From contig NZ_CP048117.1 of assembly GCF_000469135.2 (NCBI RefSeq), forward strand, positions 2,269,501-2,333,500: DNA of 64,000 bases, written 5' to 3'. The notes beneath the pieces were generated by a model that was given only the letters and a program-made list of their open reading frames with translations, had not been told where the DNA came from and ran no database searches. The position numbers were made by a program, and so were the translations under genes. Each line of letters opens with the position of its first letter. Position 1 is the stretch's first letter. Below are positions 1 to 8,182 of this stretch, in pieces. Source of the DNA: Bacillus sp. SB49. Its GTDB lineage: Bacteria; Bacillota; Bacilli; Bacillales; Halobacillaceae.

Positions 1-80
1 ATGGTTTTCTTTCTTTTGTTCTCTTCTATCATCTGTTGGACATCAATCATTTTCCCCTCTGATTGCAATCCTTTGTCCAT
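1..80 (-). CDS. pstC: PstC phosphate ABC permease, N-terminal fragment
   Basis: Only the first 26 codons lie in the window; the gene runs off the left edge. Translation starts at ATG 80-78, eight bases after an AGGAG Shine-Dalgarno (91-95), and reads MDKGLQSEGKMIDVQQMIEE and onward into a lysine-rich stretch. This resembles the cytosolic N-terminus of PstC, one of the two membrane subunits of the high-affinity phosphate ABC transporter. The call rests mainly on position directly downstream of pstS on the same strand, the usual pst operon order. The fragment is too short to show membrane segments. Confidence 0.7.
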   Translation of the reverse strand, partial: MDKGLQSEGKMIDVQQMIEENKRKKT

Positions 81-108
81 CTTCAAAACTCCTCTCATCC
101 ATAAGGCA

Positions 109-134
109 AGGTGAGACCATAATCAGTCTCACCT
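109..134 (-). promoter_or_regulatory. pstS-pstC intercistronic hairpin
   Basis: A perfect 9-bp inverted repeat (AGGTGAGAC at 109-117, GTCTCACCT at 126-134) with an 8-base loop lies between the pstS stop and the pstC Shine-Dalgarno. No T-run follows, so it looks like a 3'-end stabiliser or partial roadblock rather than a full terminator. In B. subtilis the binding-protein gene pstS is known to be over-represented relative to the rest of the pst message; a hairpin here would suit that. Confidence 0.6.
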
Positions 135-159
135 CTCCTTGTTCAGTTTTCCAAATTTA

Positions 160-1134
160 TTATTCCGTCCAGCCTTTTACTGTTTCCAGCTGTTCTTGAT
201 ACTTCTCTTCAGGCAGAGCTACATAACCAACTTCTTCTGCTGCCTTACCGGCATTCTCAAGCAGGTATGTTGTGAAATCCTGAACCTGCTCCTTCTCTTT
301 GTATGCATCCACGTTTACGTAAGTGAACAATGGACGGGAAAGCGGTGTGTAAGAACCATCCTGAATCGTTTCTGGATTCGGTTTAACTGCTTCTCCACCA
401 TCCTCAGAAATTCCAAGAACCTTAAGCTTGTCTTCATTCTCTGCATAATACGCATATCCGAAGAATCCGATCGCATTTGGATCATTCTCAATTCCGCGTA
501 CTAGGACGTTGTCGTCTTCAGAAAGGGTCGTGTTCTTGCCTTCTTTCATCGGCTCTTCTTCAAGAATGACTTCATTGAAGTAGTCGAACGTACCGGAATC
601 GTGACCAGGGCTGAAGATTTTGATTTGCTCATCCGGCCATTCCGGATTGATGTCAGACCAAGTTTGTACATCCGAAGAATCAAGGAAGATCTGCTTCAGC
701 TGATCGATTGTCAATTCATCGACGAAGTCGTTTTCTTTACTTACTACGACGGAAAGACCATCATAGGCAAGTTCAAGCTCTTCCAACTGTACATCGTTTT
801 CTTCTGCTGCAGCCATCTCTTCTTCCTTAATAGGACGGGAAGCATTGCTCAAGTCGATTTCTCCGACCGTTGATTTCTTGAATCCGCCGCCTGATCCGGA
901 AGCGTTAACTGTCACATTGACATCCGGATTGTCCTGGTTATACGTATATGTCAGGTTTTCCATGATTGGAAATACAGTAGATGAACCGTCAATGGCGATT
1001 GGACCGGATACTCCGTCTCCACTTTCGGAATCAGAACCTTCTGCAGATGAATCGTTGTCCGACCCACACGCTGCCAATACACCCATTACAAGCATTAATA
1101 CAGAAAGTAGTGCAAATTTCTTCAAGTTGTTCAT
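160..1134 (-). CDS. pstS: Phosphate-binding lipoprotein PstS
   Basis: Extracellular phosphate receptor of the PstSCAB transporter. The 324-residue protein has a lipoprotein signal: basic start, hydrophobic core and lipobox LAAC with the lipidated cysteine at residue 23, followed by an acidic and serine-rich linker. The rest fits the PstS solute-binding fold, including GSSTVFPIMENL near residues 50-61, the GSGGGFKK region, a SPGHDSGTFDYF stretch (Pst phosphate-ligand loop) and PLSRPLFTYV near the C-terminus. A GGGGGAG Shine-Dalgarno precedes the ATG. Expression is expected under phosphate starvation because a PhoP-box array lies upstream, and the preceding pbpA terminator isolates the unit. 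First gene of the pst operon. Confidence 0.96.
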   Translation of the reverse strand: MNNLKKFALLSVLMLVMGVLAACGSDNDSSAEGSDSESGDGVSGPIAIDGSSTVFPIMENLTYTYNQDNPDVNVTVNASGSGGGFKKSTVGEIDLSNASRPIKEEEMAAAEENDVQLEELELAYDGLSVVVSKENDFVDELTIDQLKQIFLDSSDVQTWSDINPEWPDEQIKIFSPGHDSGTFDYFNEVILEEEPMKEGKNTTLSEDDNVLVRGIENDPNAIGFFGYAYYAENEDKLKVLGISEDGGEAVKPNPETIQDGSYTPLSRPLFTYVNVDAYKEKEQVQDFTTYLLENAGKAAEEVGYVALPEEKYQEQLETVKGWTE

Positions 1135-1196
1135 TTCTTTTCTCCCCCTATTTCTTTTCAGATCTATGTAGGCGGCCCCGGCCGACCCACAACTAC

Positions 1197-1250
1197 ATCA
1201 TAACGGGGGTATTTTAAGGACATATGAACTATACGTAAAGGTTTTGTAAA
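1197..1250 (-). promoter_or_regulatory. Pho-box promoter of the pst operon
   Basis: Reading the minus strand, four 6-base repeats recur at exactly 11-base steps: TTTACA (1250-1245), TTTACG (1239-1234), TTCATA (1228-1223) and TTAAAA (1217-1212). These match or nearly match the PhoP recognition repeat TT(A/C/T)A(C/T)A with 5-base spacers. A -10-like TATGAT (1202-1197) follows nine bases after the last repeat, placing that repeat at about -22, as in PhoP-activated B. subtilis promoters. No good -35 is needed in such promoters. Confidence 0.88.
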
Positions 1251-1253
1251 TAG

Positions 1254-1282
1254 AAAAAAAGAGCGATGCTTTCGCATCACTC
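1254..1282 (-). terminator. pbpA terminator overlapping its stop codon
   Basis: Stem GAGTGATGC / GCATCGCTC (arms 1282-1274 and 1269-1261, one G-T pair) with a GAAA loop, followed by seven Ts. The TGA stop of pbpA (1279-1277) is inside the 5' arm. It separates pbpA from the PhoP-controlled pst promoter. Confidence 0.9.
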
Positions 1283-3445
1283 TTCTTCGGTCGTCTGCTC
1301 TTCTTCTGTTCCTTGTACCTGTTCTTCATCTCCGCTCATCGTCAAGCCCTTCTCTGCGCGCTCTTCCTTCAGATCGAAGTAGGCTTTGCCGATCCGGGCA
1401 CCGATGTTGTTACTGACATTGAACGTACTGTTGGCGTCTTCACCGACGTGCGGCGTAACGACGGAAAAGGCGATTTCCGGATCATCGTAAGGCGCATAAC
1501 CTACCAGCACTTTGTTCAATAATTCCTCTACATACGTATTGCCGCCCTGCCCGTCCGGGACGGTAGCCGGCGCTTCCGCCGTTCCGGTTTTCCCTGCCAT
1601 TTTATACTTTTTATAGGCAGGACTGGAGAACACGCTGCTCGCCGTTCCCCCGCTCGTCTGGAACACTTGGCGGAACCCTTCCTGCACCCGTTCGATATAG
1701 GAGGGATCCATATCGATACGATTCAAGACCTTTGGATCATAGTCTTTGTATATCGGTCCCAGCCCCTCCTGTTGGGAAGGGTCGTGAATGCTCTTCACAA
1801 GATGCGGCTGAATACGGTAACCGCCATTAGCGATCGTGGATACATACTGATTGAGCTGCATCGCTGTATAACTGTGGAACTGACCGATAGAGAAATCGAG
1901 AATCTCTCCTGGATTTGAAATCTCTCCATTTACACCGGTCGATTCATATGGGAAATCTATTCCGGTCTTTACACCTAGACCGAATTGATTGAAATTATAA
2001 ACGAACTTATCAAGAGTTCCCTCTTTAAGAGATAATCCTTTGACATTATAATCCATCCCGTAATCTCCACCCAGCCTTCTTGCGAGGAAGAACATGTATA
2101 CGTTTGATGACTTCTGCAGGGCTGTAATATCATTTACAGTTCCATTGTTTTGGGATAAGGAACCTTTTTTCAATCCATTAATATACATTGGTTTGTCAAA
2201 GAATGTCTGCCCGGGCTGAATAGCCCCTTCATGTAAACCGGTCAAAATCGTCGCTCCCTTAATAGAGGACCCCGGGGTGTACGAGTTGTACACCGCCTGG
2301 TGGGAAACATCGGTGAACCTCGAGCCGCCCTCTTCGATGACGCGGTTATACTGCTGGCCGGATATGGCAAGAATCTCGCCGGTCTTCGGATTGGAGACGA
2401 CGGCCATGGAGGACCTTAAATGACGGTTCTGTCCCGGCGCCTTCTGAATGGCAGCCGCGAGCTCCTCCTGGACGATTTTGTCGACTTGTTCCTGTAATTC
2501 CGCATCGATTGTCAGAACGAGATCTTTCCCCCGCTCTCCTTCTCTCACGACTTTCGTGTTGATGACGTTGTTGCGGCTGTCGGTTTCGTATTGGACTTTC
2601 TCTTTTGTACCTCTTAAGACGTCCTCATACTGCTGTTCGAGGCCGCTGACGCCGACACGGTCGTTGCGGCTGTAATCGAGCGACATCAGACGATCCATCT
2701 GATCCTTTGGAATACCCTGCTTGCTTGACGTGATGCCTCCGATGTAGCTGCGGAACAGGGACTCGTAAGGATAATCCCGTTCCCAGTCTGCGGTTACGTT
2801 AATACCGGGAAGCATTTCCAAGTTTTCCGCTACAGCAGAATACTCCTTCTCCGATATATCTGCATTTTTCACCACGTGCGGTGCAAGCGCGTAGGCCTGG
2901 TCCAGTTCTTTCTTGATCGCGATGACTTCCTTCGTCTGATCATCATAGCCGGAAATTTCGTCATCTTTGATGCTGTCGAGCTGAACCTTATACACTTCTC
3001 CATTATCCATATCATCATCGACTTTATCTTCGACCCGTTCTGTAATCTCTTCTTCATGTAATAAGAAGAAATACTCTTTCAGATCCCGATCGGTCAAATT
3101 ATCATGGTCCATATCGATGTACGCGGCAAGCTTCTCTGCCAGTTCCAATTTATCCGTCGCCTGTACCCCTTTGGACGGCGTGTATGTAATGGAATACAGC
3201 GGCTTATTATCGACGACTACCCTTCCATAGCGATCATACATTTCCCCGCGGGGGACCGGTATGGTCGTAGTCGTATTCTCTGTTCGGTCAATTTCATCCT
3301 GTGCTTCTTCCCCGTTGAGTATCTGTACGACACCCAGCTGCAGAATGATCGCTGCAAATAGGACAAAGACAACAAAAAACACGATGTTCAAACGGAAAGG
3401 AAGATGTGAATTCTGATTGTATTTATTCTTGTTTTTCTTCCCCAT
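1277..3445 (-). CDS. pbpA: Class B penicillin-binding protein (PBP2-type transpeptidase)
   Basis: Cell-wall D,D-transpeptidase of the elongation type. Residues 1-15 are basic and cytosolic, about 17-39 form the single membrane anchor, about 60-310 the PBP dimerisation domain, and about 345-690 the transpeptidase domain. The three active-site motifs are visible: SSIK with nucleophile Ser393, SSN starting at Ser446, and KTG starting at Lys619. A low-complexity acidic tail rich in Glu ends the protein. The start has a GGAGAGGAG Shine-Dalgarno. Position between yqgE and pstS matches B. subtilis pbpA (PBP2A). Monocistronic: an extended -10 promoter lies upstream and a terminator overlaps the stop. 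Confidence 0.95.
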   Translation of the reverse strand: MGKKNKNKYNQNSHLPFRLNIVFFVVFVLFAAIILQLGVVQILNGEEAQDEIDRTENTTTTIPVPRGEMYDRYGRVVVDNKPLYSITYTPSKGVQATDKLELAEKLAAYIDMDHDNLTDRDLKEYFFLLHEEEITERVEDKVDDDMDNGEVYKVQLDSIKDDEISGYDDQTKEVIAIKKELDQAYALAPHVVKNADISEKEYSAVAENLEMLPGINVTADWERDYPYESLFRSYIGGITSSKQGIPKDQMDRLMSLDYSRNDRVGVSGLEQQYEDVLRGTKEKVQYETDSRNNVINTKVVREGERGKDLVLTIDAELQEQVDKIVQEELAAAIQKAPGQNRHLRSSMAVVSNPKTGEILAISGQQYNRVIEEGGSRFTDVSHQAVYNSYTPGSSIKGATILTGLHEGAIQPGQTFFDKPMYINGLKKGSLSQNNGTVNDITALQKSSNVYMFFLARRLGGDYGMDYNVKGLSLKEGTLDKFVYNFNQFGLGVKTGIDFPYESTGVNGEISNPGEILDFSIGQFHSYTAMQLNQYVSTIANGGYRIQPHLVKSIHDPSQQEGLGPIYKDYDPKVLNRIDMDPSYIERVQEGFRQVFQTSGGTASSVFSSPAYKKYKMAGKTGTAEAPATVPDGQGGNTYVEELLNKVLVGYAPYDDPEIAFSVVTPHVGEDANSTFNVSNNIGARIGKAYFDLKEERAEKGLTMSGDEEQVQGTEEEQTTEEE

Positions 3446-3479
3446 GGACTCCTCTCCTTCTTAAAAAAATCCTTCCATC

Positions 3480-3488
3480 ATTATAGCA
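3480..3488 (-). promoter_or_regulatory. Extended -10 promoter of pbpA (candidate)
   Basis: TGCTATAAT on the minus strand (3488-3480) is an extended -10 element about 35 bases before the pbpA ATG. No good -35 hexamer sits 16-18 bases upstream, which the TGn extension can compensate for. Confidence 0.5.
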
Positions 3489-3529
3489 TTTTTCCTGTTA
3501 TGAAGGATAGGAGAACATGGGATTATGTT

Positions 3530-4765
3530 TCAATTATGTGACGCTCTGGACACCCTCGTATCAATCCCTTTTATAAAAAAGTAAATGAAGAAATGTCCTC
3601 CACCTACAATCAAAAGAATATAAGGAATTCCCGTTTCCGGAGATATGAGCGCAATCGCCAGAAGGAAAATGATAATCGATACGACACGGCCGATATTCAA
3701 GAAAATTTCGCGCACAACGATGTATTCGATCCTCATTTCGGCAGCGTTCCAGGACTTCCCTATCACATCATAGGTCAGGGAGACATAGGGAACATATAAC
3801 AGCGGGAAGAACATTCCGGCAATGGCACCGTATAAAAGGAGGAGCGGCATCGTATCACTGATGAGCAAAAGCAGGACATTCAAATATAAGACAAGCCCCG
3901 ATATGAAGATGGCCTTTTTTCTGTTATAAGGCTTCACTATTTTACTTACAAGGAAGTAAAAAAGGAAGGAGAAGCCGGAATAAACCAGGTTGAAAACGCC
4001 AAGCGACAGCTCATTCTGGGTCATTAGAAAAATCCAGATGGTGACAGCAAACAAGAAGATCCCTTCCCGGAAGCCCTGAGATACGTGGGCATGAAGGATT
4101 TTTCGCCAATTGCCGTTTCGCTTTCTCTCCCTTACTATCTGCCTGAAAGAAAATACCCCCGCCGCCTTCCTTCTCGATAAACCGAAGCTTACAAGCACCG
4201 CTACGATAAATAAGCTGAAAGATATCGTAAAGATGACGGTGTATCCTGTAAAATTATTCAGCCGGGAAATGATGAAACCAGCAAGCAGTGGTCCACTCAT
4301 TCCACCAAGGGACTGTAGAACCCCTAGAAATCCGTTGAAGAAGTCCCTCGTTTCCGGTTCCGTAATTTCAAAGGTCAAGACATTATAGGCAAGCCAGTAA
4401 AAGCCATAGCCGATACCAAGCAGTGCGCCGAGCATAATATTGAACTCGGCTGCCCTTTCCCCTACAATCAATACCGTCATAAAGAAAAGAGATAAAACGG
4501 TCACCCCGGCTCTAAGCACAATGACTCTGTCGATTCGTTTGGCACACTTTCCAGCAAAGATGAATGTCAATGGCTGCATGACATAAATGGCCAAATTATA
4601 CATGGCTATATCTGTATAGCTGTTGGATTGCTTCCACAAATATATGTTCACAAATGTACTGGATAAGAAGATGCCAAGCGAGTATAAGCCTCCGATCAAA
4701 AGCAACAACAACAAATCTTTCGGTACGTCTTCGCGGCCGAGCCACGTTCGCAAGCTGCTCACCAT
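3530..4765 (-). CDS. yqgE: MFS transporter YqgE
   Basis: Polytopic membrane protein of 411 residues with about twelve hydrophobic segments, arranged as two six-helix halves separated by a basic cytosolic loop (around residues 196-225, SRRKAAGVF and RERKRNGNW). This is the major facilitator layout. Substrate unknown; the family has no characterised member I can name. The gene sits between sodA and pbpA as yqgE does in B. subtilis, which supports the symbol. Start ATG lies ten bases after AGGAG. It follows the sodA terminator, so it probably has its own promoter, which I did not locate. Confidence 0.85.
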   Translation of the reverse strand: MVSSLRTWLGREDVPKDLLLLLLIGGLYSLGIFLSSTFVNIYLWKQSNSYTDIAMYNLAIYVMQPLTFIFAGKCAKRIDRVIVLRAGVTVLSLFFMTVLIVGERAAEFNIMLGALLGIGYGFYWLAYNVLTFEITEPETRDFFNGFLGVLQSLGGMSGPLLAGFIISRLNNFTGYTVIFTISFSLFIVAVLVSFGLSRRKAAGVFSFRQIVRERKRNGNWRKILHAHVSQGFREGIFLFAVTIWIFLMTQNELSLGVFNLVYSGFSFLFYFLVSKIVKPYNRKKAIFISGLVLYLNVLLLLISDTMPLLLLYGAIAGMFFPLLYVPYVSLTYDVIGKSWNAAEMRIEYIVVREIFLNIGRVVSIIIFLLAIALISPETGIPYILLIVGGGHFFIYFFIKGIDTRVSRASHN

Positions 4766-4822
4766 AAATCCACGTCTCCTTTGTGTTCCTCTTTAGTGTT
4801 ATCAGAACAAAAGGAGATATAC

Positions 4823-4857
4823 AAAAAGAAGGGTACGGATATAAATCCGTACCCTTC
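4823..4857 (-). terminator. sodA terminator
   Basis: A perfect 13-bp stem (arms 4857-4845 and 4840-4828) with a 4-base loop, followed by TTTTT on the minus strand, twelve bases after the sodA stop. Confidence 0.92.
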
Positions 4858-4868
4858 TCCTCATTTAG

Positions 4869-5483
4869 TTATTTTGCAGCGTCGAAGCGCTTCGATACTT
4901 CATCCCAGTTGACAACGTTCCAAAATGCGGAAACATAGTCAGGACGACGGTTTTGGTAGTTCAGGTAGTATGCATGCTCCCAAACGTCAAGACCTAGGAT
5001 TGGAGTTTTTCCTTCCATAATCGGTGAATCCTGGTTAAGGGTATCGATTACTTCAAGGTTGCCATTATTGACTACTAGCCAAGCCCAACCGGAACCGAAA
5101 CGGCCTGTTGCTGCGGATTCGAATTCTTCTTTGAACTTGTCAAAGCTTCCGAACGTATCATTGATCTTCGTAGCAAGATCTCCTGCCGGCTCACCGCCGC
5201 CATTCGGAGAAAGAATTGTCCAGAACAAGCTGTGGTTGGCATGTCCACCACCGTTGCGGCGAACAGCTGTACGAATTTCTTCCGGTACGACAGAAAGGTT
5301 ATTGGCAAGCAATTCCTCAAGAGATTTGTCCTGAAGATCCGCGTGACCTTCCAACGCGCCGTTCAGTTTCGTAACGTAGCCGTTGTGGTGCTTCGTATGG
5401 TGGATGTTCATTGTTTCCTTATCGATTGTTGGTTCTAGTGCATCATAGGCGTAAGGTAGTTCTGGTAGTTCAAATTTAGCCAT
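4869..5483 (-). CDS. sodA: Superoxide dismutase, Mn/Fe type (SodA)
   Basis: Converts superoxide to oxygen and hydrogen peroxide in the cytosol. At 204 residues it has the full family length. The metal ligands are visible: His28 in IHHTKHH, His84 in HANHSLFW, and Asp166 and His170 in [11 protein letters not shown]. The two-domain helical hairpin plus alpha/beta layout is intact. The residues around the ligands are of the manganese type, although metal use cannot be settled from sequence alone. AAGGAGGAG precedes the ATG. A single-gene transcript is likely: there is a promoter candidate with a palindrome upstream and a strong terminator downstream. Confidence 0.97.
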   Translation of the reverse strand: MAKFELPELPYAYDALEPTIDKETMNIHHTKHHNGYVTKLNGALEGHADLQDKSLEELLANNLSVVPEEIRTAVRRNGGGHANHSLFWTILSPNGGGEPAGDLATKINDTFGSFDKFKEEFESAATGRFGSGWAWLVVNNGNLEVIDTLNQDSPIMEGKTPILGLDVWEHAYYLNYQNRRPDYVSAFWNVVNWDEVSKRFDAAK

Positions 5484-5751
5484 AATGTAACTCCTCCTTT
5501 AAATTAATATGTAAGAACAGAAGCCTCGCTTCTCATCTTACATTATCAAACCGCAAAATGACATGCAAATTTTTTGCATCCGGAAGAAAGCTATTTCTCT
5601 TCCGGTATTAAGAATTCCCCCTGAATAGAAATTCAAACATGAAATTTTCACGTCCCATTCTTCATCCTACGAAGAATACATACGCATAAAACTACGGAGA
5701 GAAGAAGCTTGGTGCCGGGATCATCGGAACAAGGGAGACTCGGCTGTTGCT
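5484..5751. other. sodA-tRNA intergenic region
   Basis: Besides the sodA promoter and palindrome, it holds an 8-bp hairpin (CCGGAAGA / TCTTCCGG, 5580-5605) without a proper T-run. No ORF with a ribosome-binding site was found. In B. subtilis yqgC sits here; it is absent. Confidence 0.6.
5542..5579 (-). promoter_or_regulatory. sodA promoter candidate with embedded palindrome
   Basis: On the minus strand a -10-like GATAAT (5547-5542) lies 16 bases after a weak -35 TTTGCA (5569-5564). The -35 is part of a perfect 7-3-7 inverted repeat, ATGCAAA/TTTGCAT (5563-5579), which looks like an operator. I do not recognise it as a Fur, PerR or MntR box. A further 6-bp hairpin (5519-5533) lies in the leader. 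Confidence 0.5.
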
Positions 5752-5781
5752 AAAAAAAAGAACAAGCCTTAAGGCTTGTTC
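5752..5781 (-). terminator. Terminator of the tRNA operon
   Basis: Stem GAACAAGCC / GGCTTGTTC (5781-5760) with a TTAA loop followed by eight Ts on the minus strand, twelve bases after tRNA-Phe. Confidence 0.93.
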
Positions 5782-5792
5782 TTTATCAAAAG

Positions 5793-5865
<73 letters not shown>

Positions 5866-5881
5866 GTATCATTATGTATGA

Positions 5882-5974
5882 TGGCGGAGGAGGAGGGATT
5901 CGAACCCCCGCGAGCCGTAAAGCCCCTGGCGGTTTTCAAGACCGCTCCCTTCAGCCAAACTTGGGTACTCCTCC
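5882..5974 (-). tRNA. tRNA-Ser (UGA)
   Basis: Class II tRNA with a long variable arm. Acceptor GGAGGAG/CTCCTCC, discriminator G, encoded CCA. The anticodon stem GCGGT/ACCGC encloses CTTGAAA, giving anticodon TGA, which reads UCN serine codons. Confidence 0.96.
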
Positions 5975-5986
5975 GTATCATGTATG

Positions 5987-6063
5987 TGGTGGACCCTGCA
6001 GGACTCGAACCTGCGACCGATCGGTTATGAGCCGATAGCTCTAACCAGCTGAGCTAAGGGTCC
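5987..6063 (-). tRNA. tRNA-Ile2 (CAU), lysidine type
   Basis: Anticodon loop CTCATAA gives CAT. The acceptor GGACCCT/AGGGTCC and the loop context differ from both the elongator tRNA-Met in this cluster and initiator tRNA. They resemble the bacterial isoleucine tRNA whose C34 is converted to lysidine by TilS to read AUA. Encoded CCA, discriminator A. Assignment as Ile rather than Met is by similarity to that class. Confidence 0.8.
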
Positions 6064-6066
6064 ACA

Positions 6067-6142
6067 TGGGGCGGCTGATGGGAATCGAACCCACGAATGC
6101 CGGAACCACAATCCGGTGCGTTAACCACTTCGCCACAACCGC
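6067..6142 (-). tRNA. tRNA-His (GUG)
   Basis: Anticodon stem CCGGA/TCCGG with loop TTGTGGT gives GTG. Acceptor GCGGTTG/CAGCCGC has discriminator C73 and an encoded G at 6143 available as the G-1 residue needed by HisRS. Encoded CCA. Confidence 0.96.
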
Positions 6143-6163
6143 CATGTTTCTATTTAATATGTA

Positions 6164-6240
6164 TGGTAGCGGCGGAGGGGATCGAACCCCCGACCTCACG
6201 GGTATGAACCGTACGCTCTAGCCAGCTGAGCTACACCGCC
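6164..6240 (-). tRNA. tRNA-Met (CAU), elongator
   Basis: Acceptor GGCGGTG pairs with the 3' CGCCGC end, discriminator A, encoded CCA. Anticodon loop CATs out of TTCATAC; the body closely matches the B. subtilis elongator tRNA-Met. First gene of the five-tRNA transcript. No rRNA gene is linked. Confidence 0.93.
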
Positions 6241-6266
6241 ATGATATCGCTTGAAGCGACTTTATT

Positions 6267-6295
6267 AATATAACATTTACGAACTGTAATGTCAA
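6267..6295 (-). promoter_or_regulatory. Promoter of the tRNA operon
   Basis: TTGACA (6295-6290), 17-base spacer, TATATT (6272-6267), about 27 bases upstream of tRNA-Met. A near-consensus sigma-A promoter. Confidence 0.88.
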
Positions 6296-6390
6296 CAAGT
6301 TTTTCCGGTGTCGTTTTTGGCGACAAGAATAATATACCATCCTGTCCAGAATAGTTCAAGGGTTTTTTAAAAGAAAAGTATTTCATGGAT

Positions 6391-6425
6391 AAAAAAAGAT
6401 AAACGGCCATTATAAATGGCCGTTT
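6391..6425 (-). terminator. Terminator of the Na/Pi cotransporter gene
   Basis: Perfect 11-bp stem AAACGGCCATT / AATGGCCGTTT (6425-6401) with a 3-base loop and a T-rich run, eight bases after the stop codon. Confidence 0.92.
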
Positions 6426-6432
6426 AAACTAA

Positions 6433-8070
6433 TTACAGGCTTTCTTTTTCACCAAGAACTTCTTCCGCAATGTTCACGGCATGGTCGCCGATACGTTCCA
6501 GATTGCTGATCATATCTACAAAGACGATACCGGCCTGTCCTGTACAGACGCCTTCATTCAAACGAATGATATGCTTCTTGCGGTAGCTTCTTTCCATACG
6601 ATCCAACTCATTCTCTTTCTGAACAACGGCGAGCGCTTCTTCTCTGCTCATTGTTTCCAGAGATTTAATGGACTGTTTCACCGTCATCAAAGTCAAATCA
6701 ATCATCGTATTTAAATCTTCGATTGCCTGCGGTGTCAAATTCACCTTGTTGGAGTTCTTGTAATCGATCAGCTCGATAATGTTCTCGAAGTGATCTCCCA
6801 TACGCTCGATATCCCGGACAGAATCCATAAGGGTGGAGTGTTTCTTACTCTCTTCGTCCGTTAAGGAAGCTTGGGAAAGATCGACAAGATAGTCGGTAAT
6901 CTTCCGATCGAGATTGTTCAAGGCTTCTTCGATCTGCAAAGCAATTTCTGAGTGTTTCTGCTGTTTACTGTTCAAGTAAAGGCTCGTTTCCTCCAAGCCT
7001 TTATATGCGTACTCTCCCATGCGGACCACTTCTTCTTTGGCCTGGTCGAGCGCAAGAGATGGAGACTGTTCAATAAAGATCGGATCCAAATGCTGCGGCT
7101 TATGGTCGATCAAAGAGTCATCTCCAGGTACCAGCTTCACAACCAGCCAAGCAAGGAAAGCTACGAACGGGAACTGCACGATCGTGTTAGCAATGTTGAA
7201 AGATCCGTGGGCAAAAGCAATCGTCATTTCTGGTCCCAGATTAAATTTATCCTGAAGCCAGCCGACATAAAGCGTAAACGGATGAAGAAGGATTAAGAAT
7301 ACCGTTGCTCCAATTACGTTGAATATAACGTGGACGGTAGCCGCACGCTTCGCTCCGACACTGGCACCGATAGCTGCGATGACAGCAGTAATCGTCGTTC
7401 CGATGTTATCCCCGAAAAGCACAGGAAGAGCTGCCTTTAAATCGACCAGACCTTCCCCGAACAGCCCTTGCAGAATTCCAATTGTTGCACTGGAACTCTG
7501 AACAATAACGGTGAACAATGTACCGATGACGACACCGAGGATCGGGTTTTCACTCATGCTTAACGTCAATTCGTGGAAAGCTTCCAAGGATCGGAGAGGC
7601 TTCATTCCACCGCTCATGAGCTCCAGTCCGAAGAACAGAGATCCCAGACCGAAGACGGTTTGTCCAATATTTGTTACTTTTTTATTCTTAAAGAAGAAAA
7701 TCATCAGGGCACCGACTGCTAAGATCGGAAGACCGTAAGCTTTAATATCGATACCAATGATGAACGCTGTAAACGTCGTACCGATATTGGCCCCCATAAT
7801 AACTCCGATTGCTTGTCGGAATGTCATAAAACCAGCGTTTACAAGTCCGACGGTCAAAACAGTAGTTGTCGAACTACTTTGAACGAGGATCGTTACGACC
7901 ATACCAGCGATGACACCCATCAATGGATTACTGGTAAAGCGATCTAACAGTTCTCTCAGGCGGTCTCCAGCTACTTTCTGAAGTCCGTCCCCCATATACT
8001 TAATACCAAAAAGGAAAATACCGAGTCCGCCGATGAATTCAAATATCATCTGCTGCACGTTGATATCCAA
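6433..8070 (-). CDS. Na/Pi cotransporter family protein with PhoU-like tail
   Basis: Sodium-coupled phosphate transporter family (PF02690) of 545 residues. The inverted-repeat core shows both halves: QSSSTTTV at 64 and GANIGTT at 93-99, then QSSSATIG at 191 and GDNIGTT at 220-226. After the membrane part (about 1-315) a cytosolic helical PhoU-like region (about 340-540) contains the repeated R-(I/M)GD-H motif (IERMGDHFENI, LERIGDHAVNI). Start is TTG 8070 with GGTGGAG five bases upstream. B. subtilis has a related gene, yqeW, between rpsU and yqeV; here it stands beside the tRNAs instead. Alternatively it could be an importer or exporter depending on gradient; direction is not visible from sequence. 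Confidence 0.93.
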   Translation of the reverse strand: MDINVQQMIFEFIGGLGIFLFGIKYMGDGLQKVAGDRLRELLDRFTSNPLMGVIAGMVVTILVQSSSTTTVLTVGLVNAGFMTFRQAIGVIMGANIGTTFTAFIIGIDIKAYGLPILAVGALMIFFFKNKKVTNIGQTVFGLGSLFFGLELMSGGMKPLRSLEAFHELTLSMSENPILGVVIGTLFTVIVQSSSATIGILQGLFGEGLVDLKAALPVLFGDNIGTTITAVIAAIGASVGAKRAATVHVIFNVIGATVFLILLHPFTLYVGWLQDKFNLGPEMTIAFAHGSFNIANTIVQFPFVAFLAWLVVKLVPGDDSLIDHKPQHLDPIFIEQSPSLALDQAKEEVVRMGEYAYKGLEETSLYLNSKQQKHSEIALQIEEALNNLDRKITDYLVDLSQASLTDEESKKHSTLMDSVRDIERMGDHFENIIELIDYKNSNKVNLTPQAIEDLNTMIDLTLMTVKQSIKSLETMSREEALAVVQKENELDRMERSYRKKHIIRLNEGVCTGQAGIVFVDMISNLERIGDHAVNIAEEVLGEKESL

Positions 8071-8182
8071 TTTTTCTCCACCCTTTCCTCATCCAAGTTG
8101 TACATTTTTATATTTATCTATTAAAAACACCTCATTCATTATTAACGATGCGCTCTTTATTTGTAAAGGATAAAAATGAATC

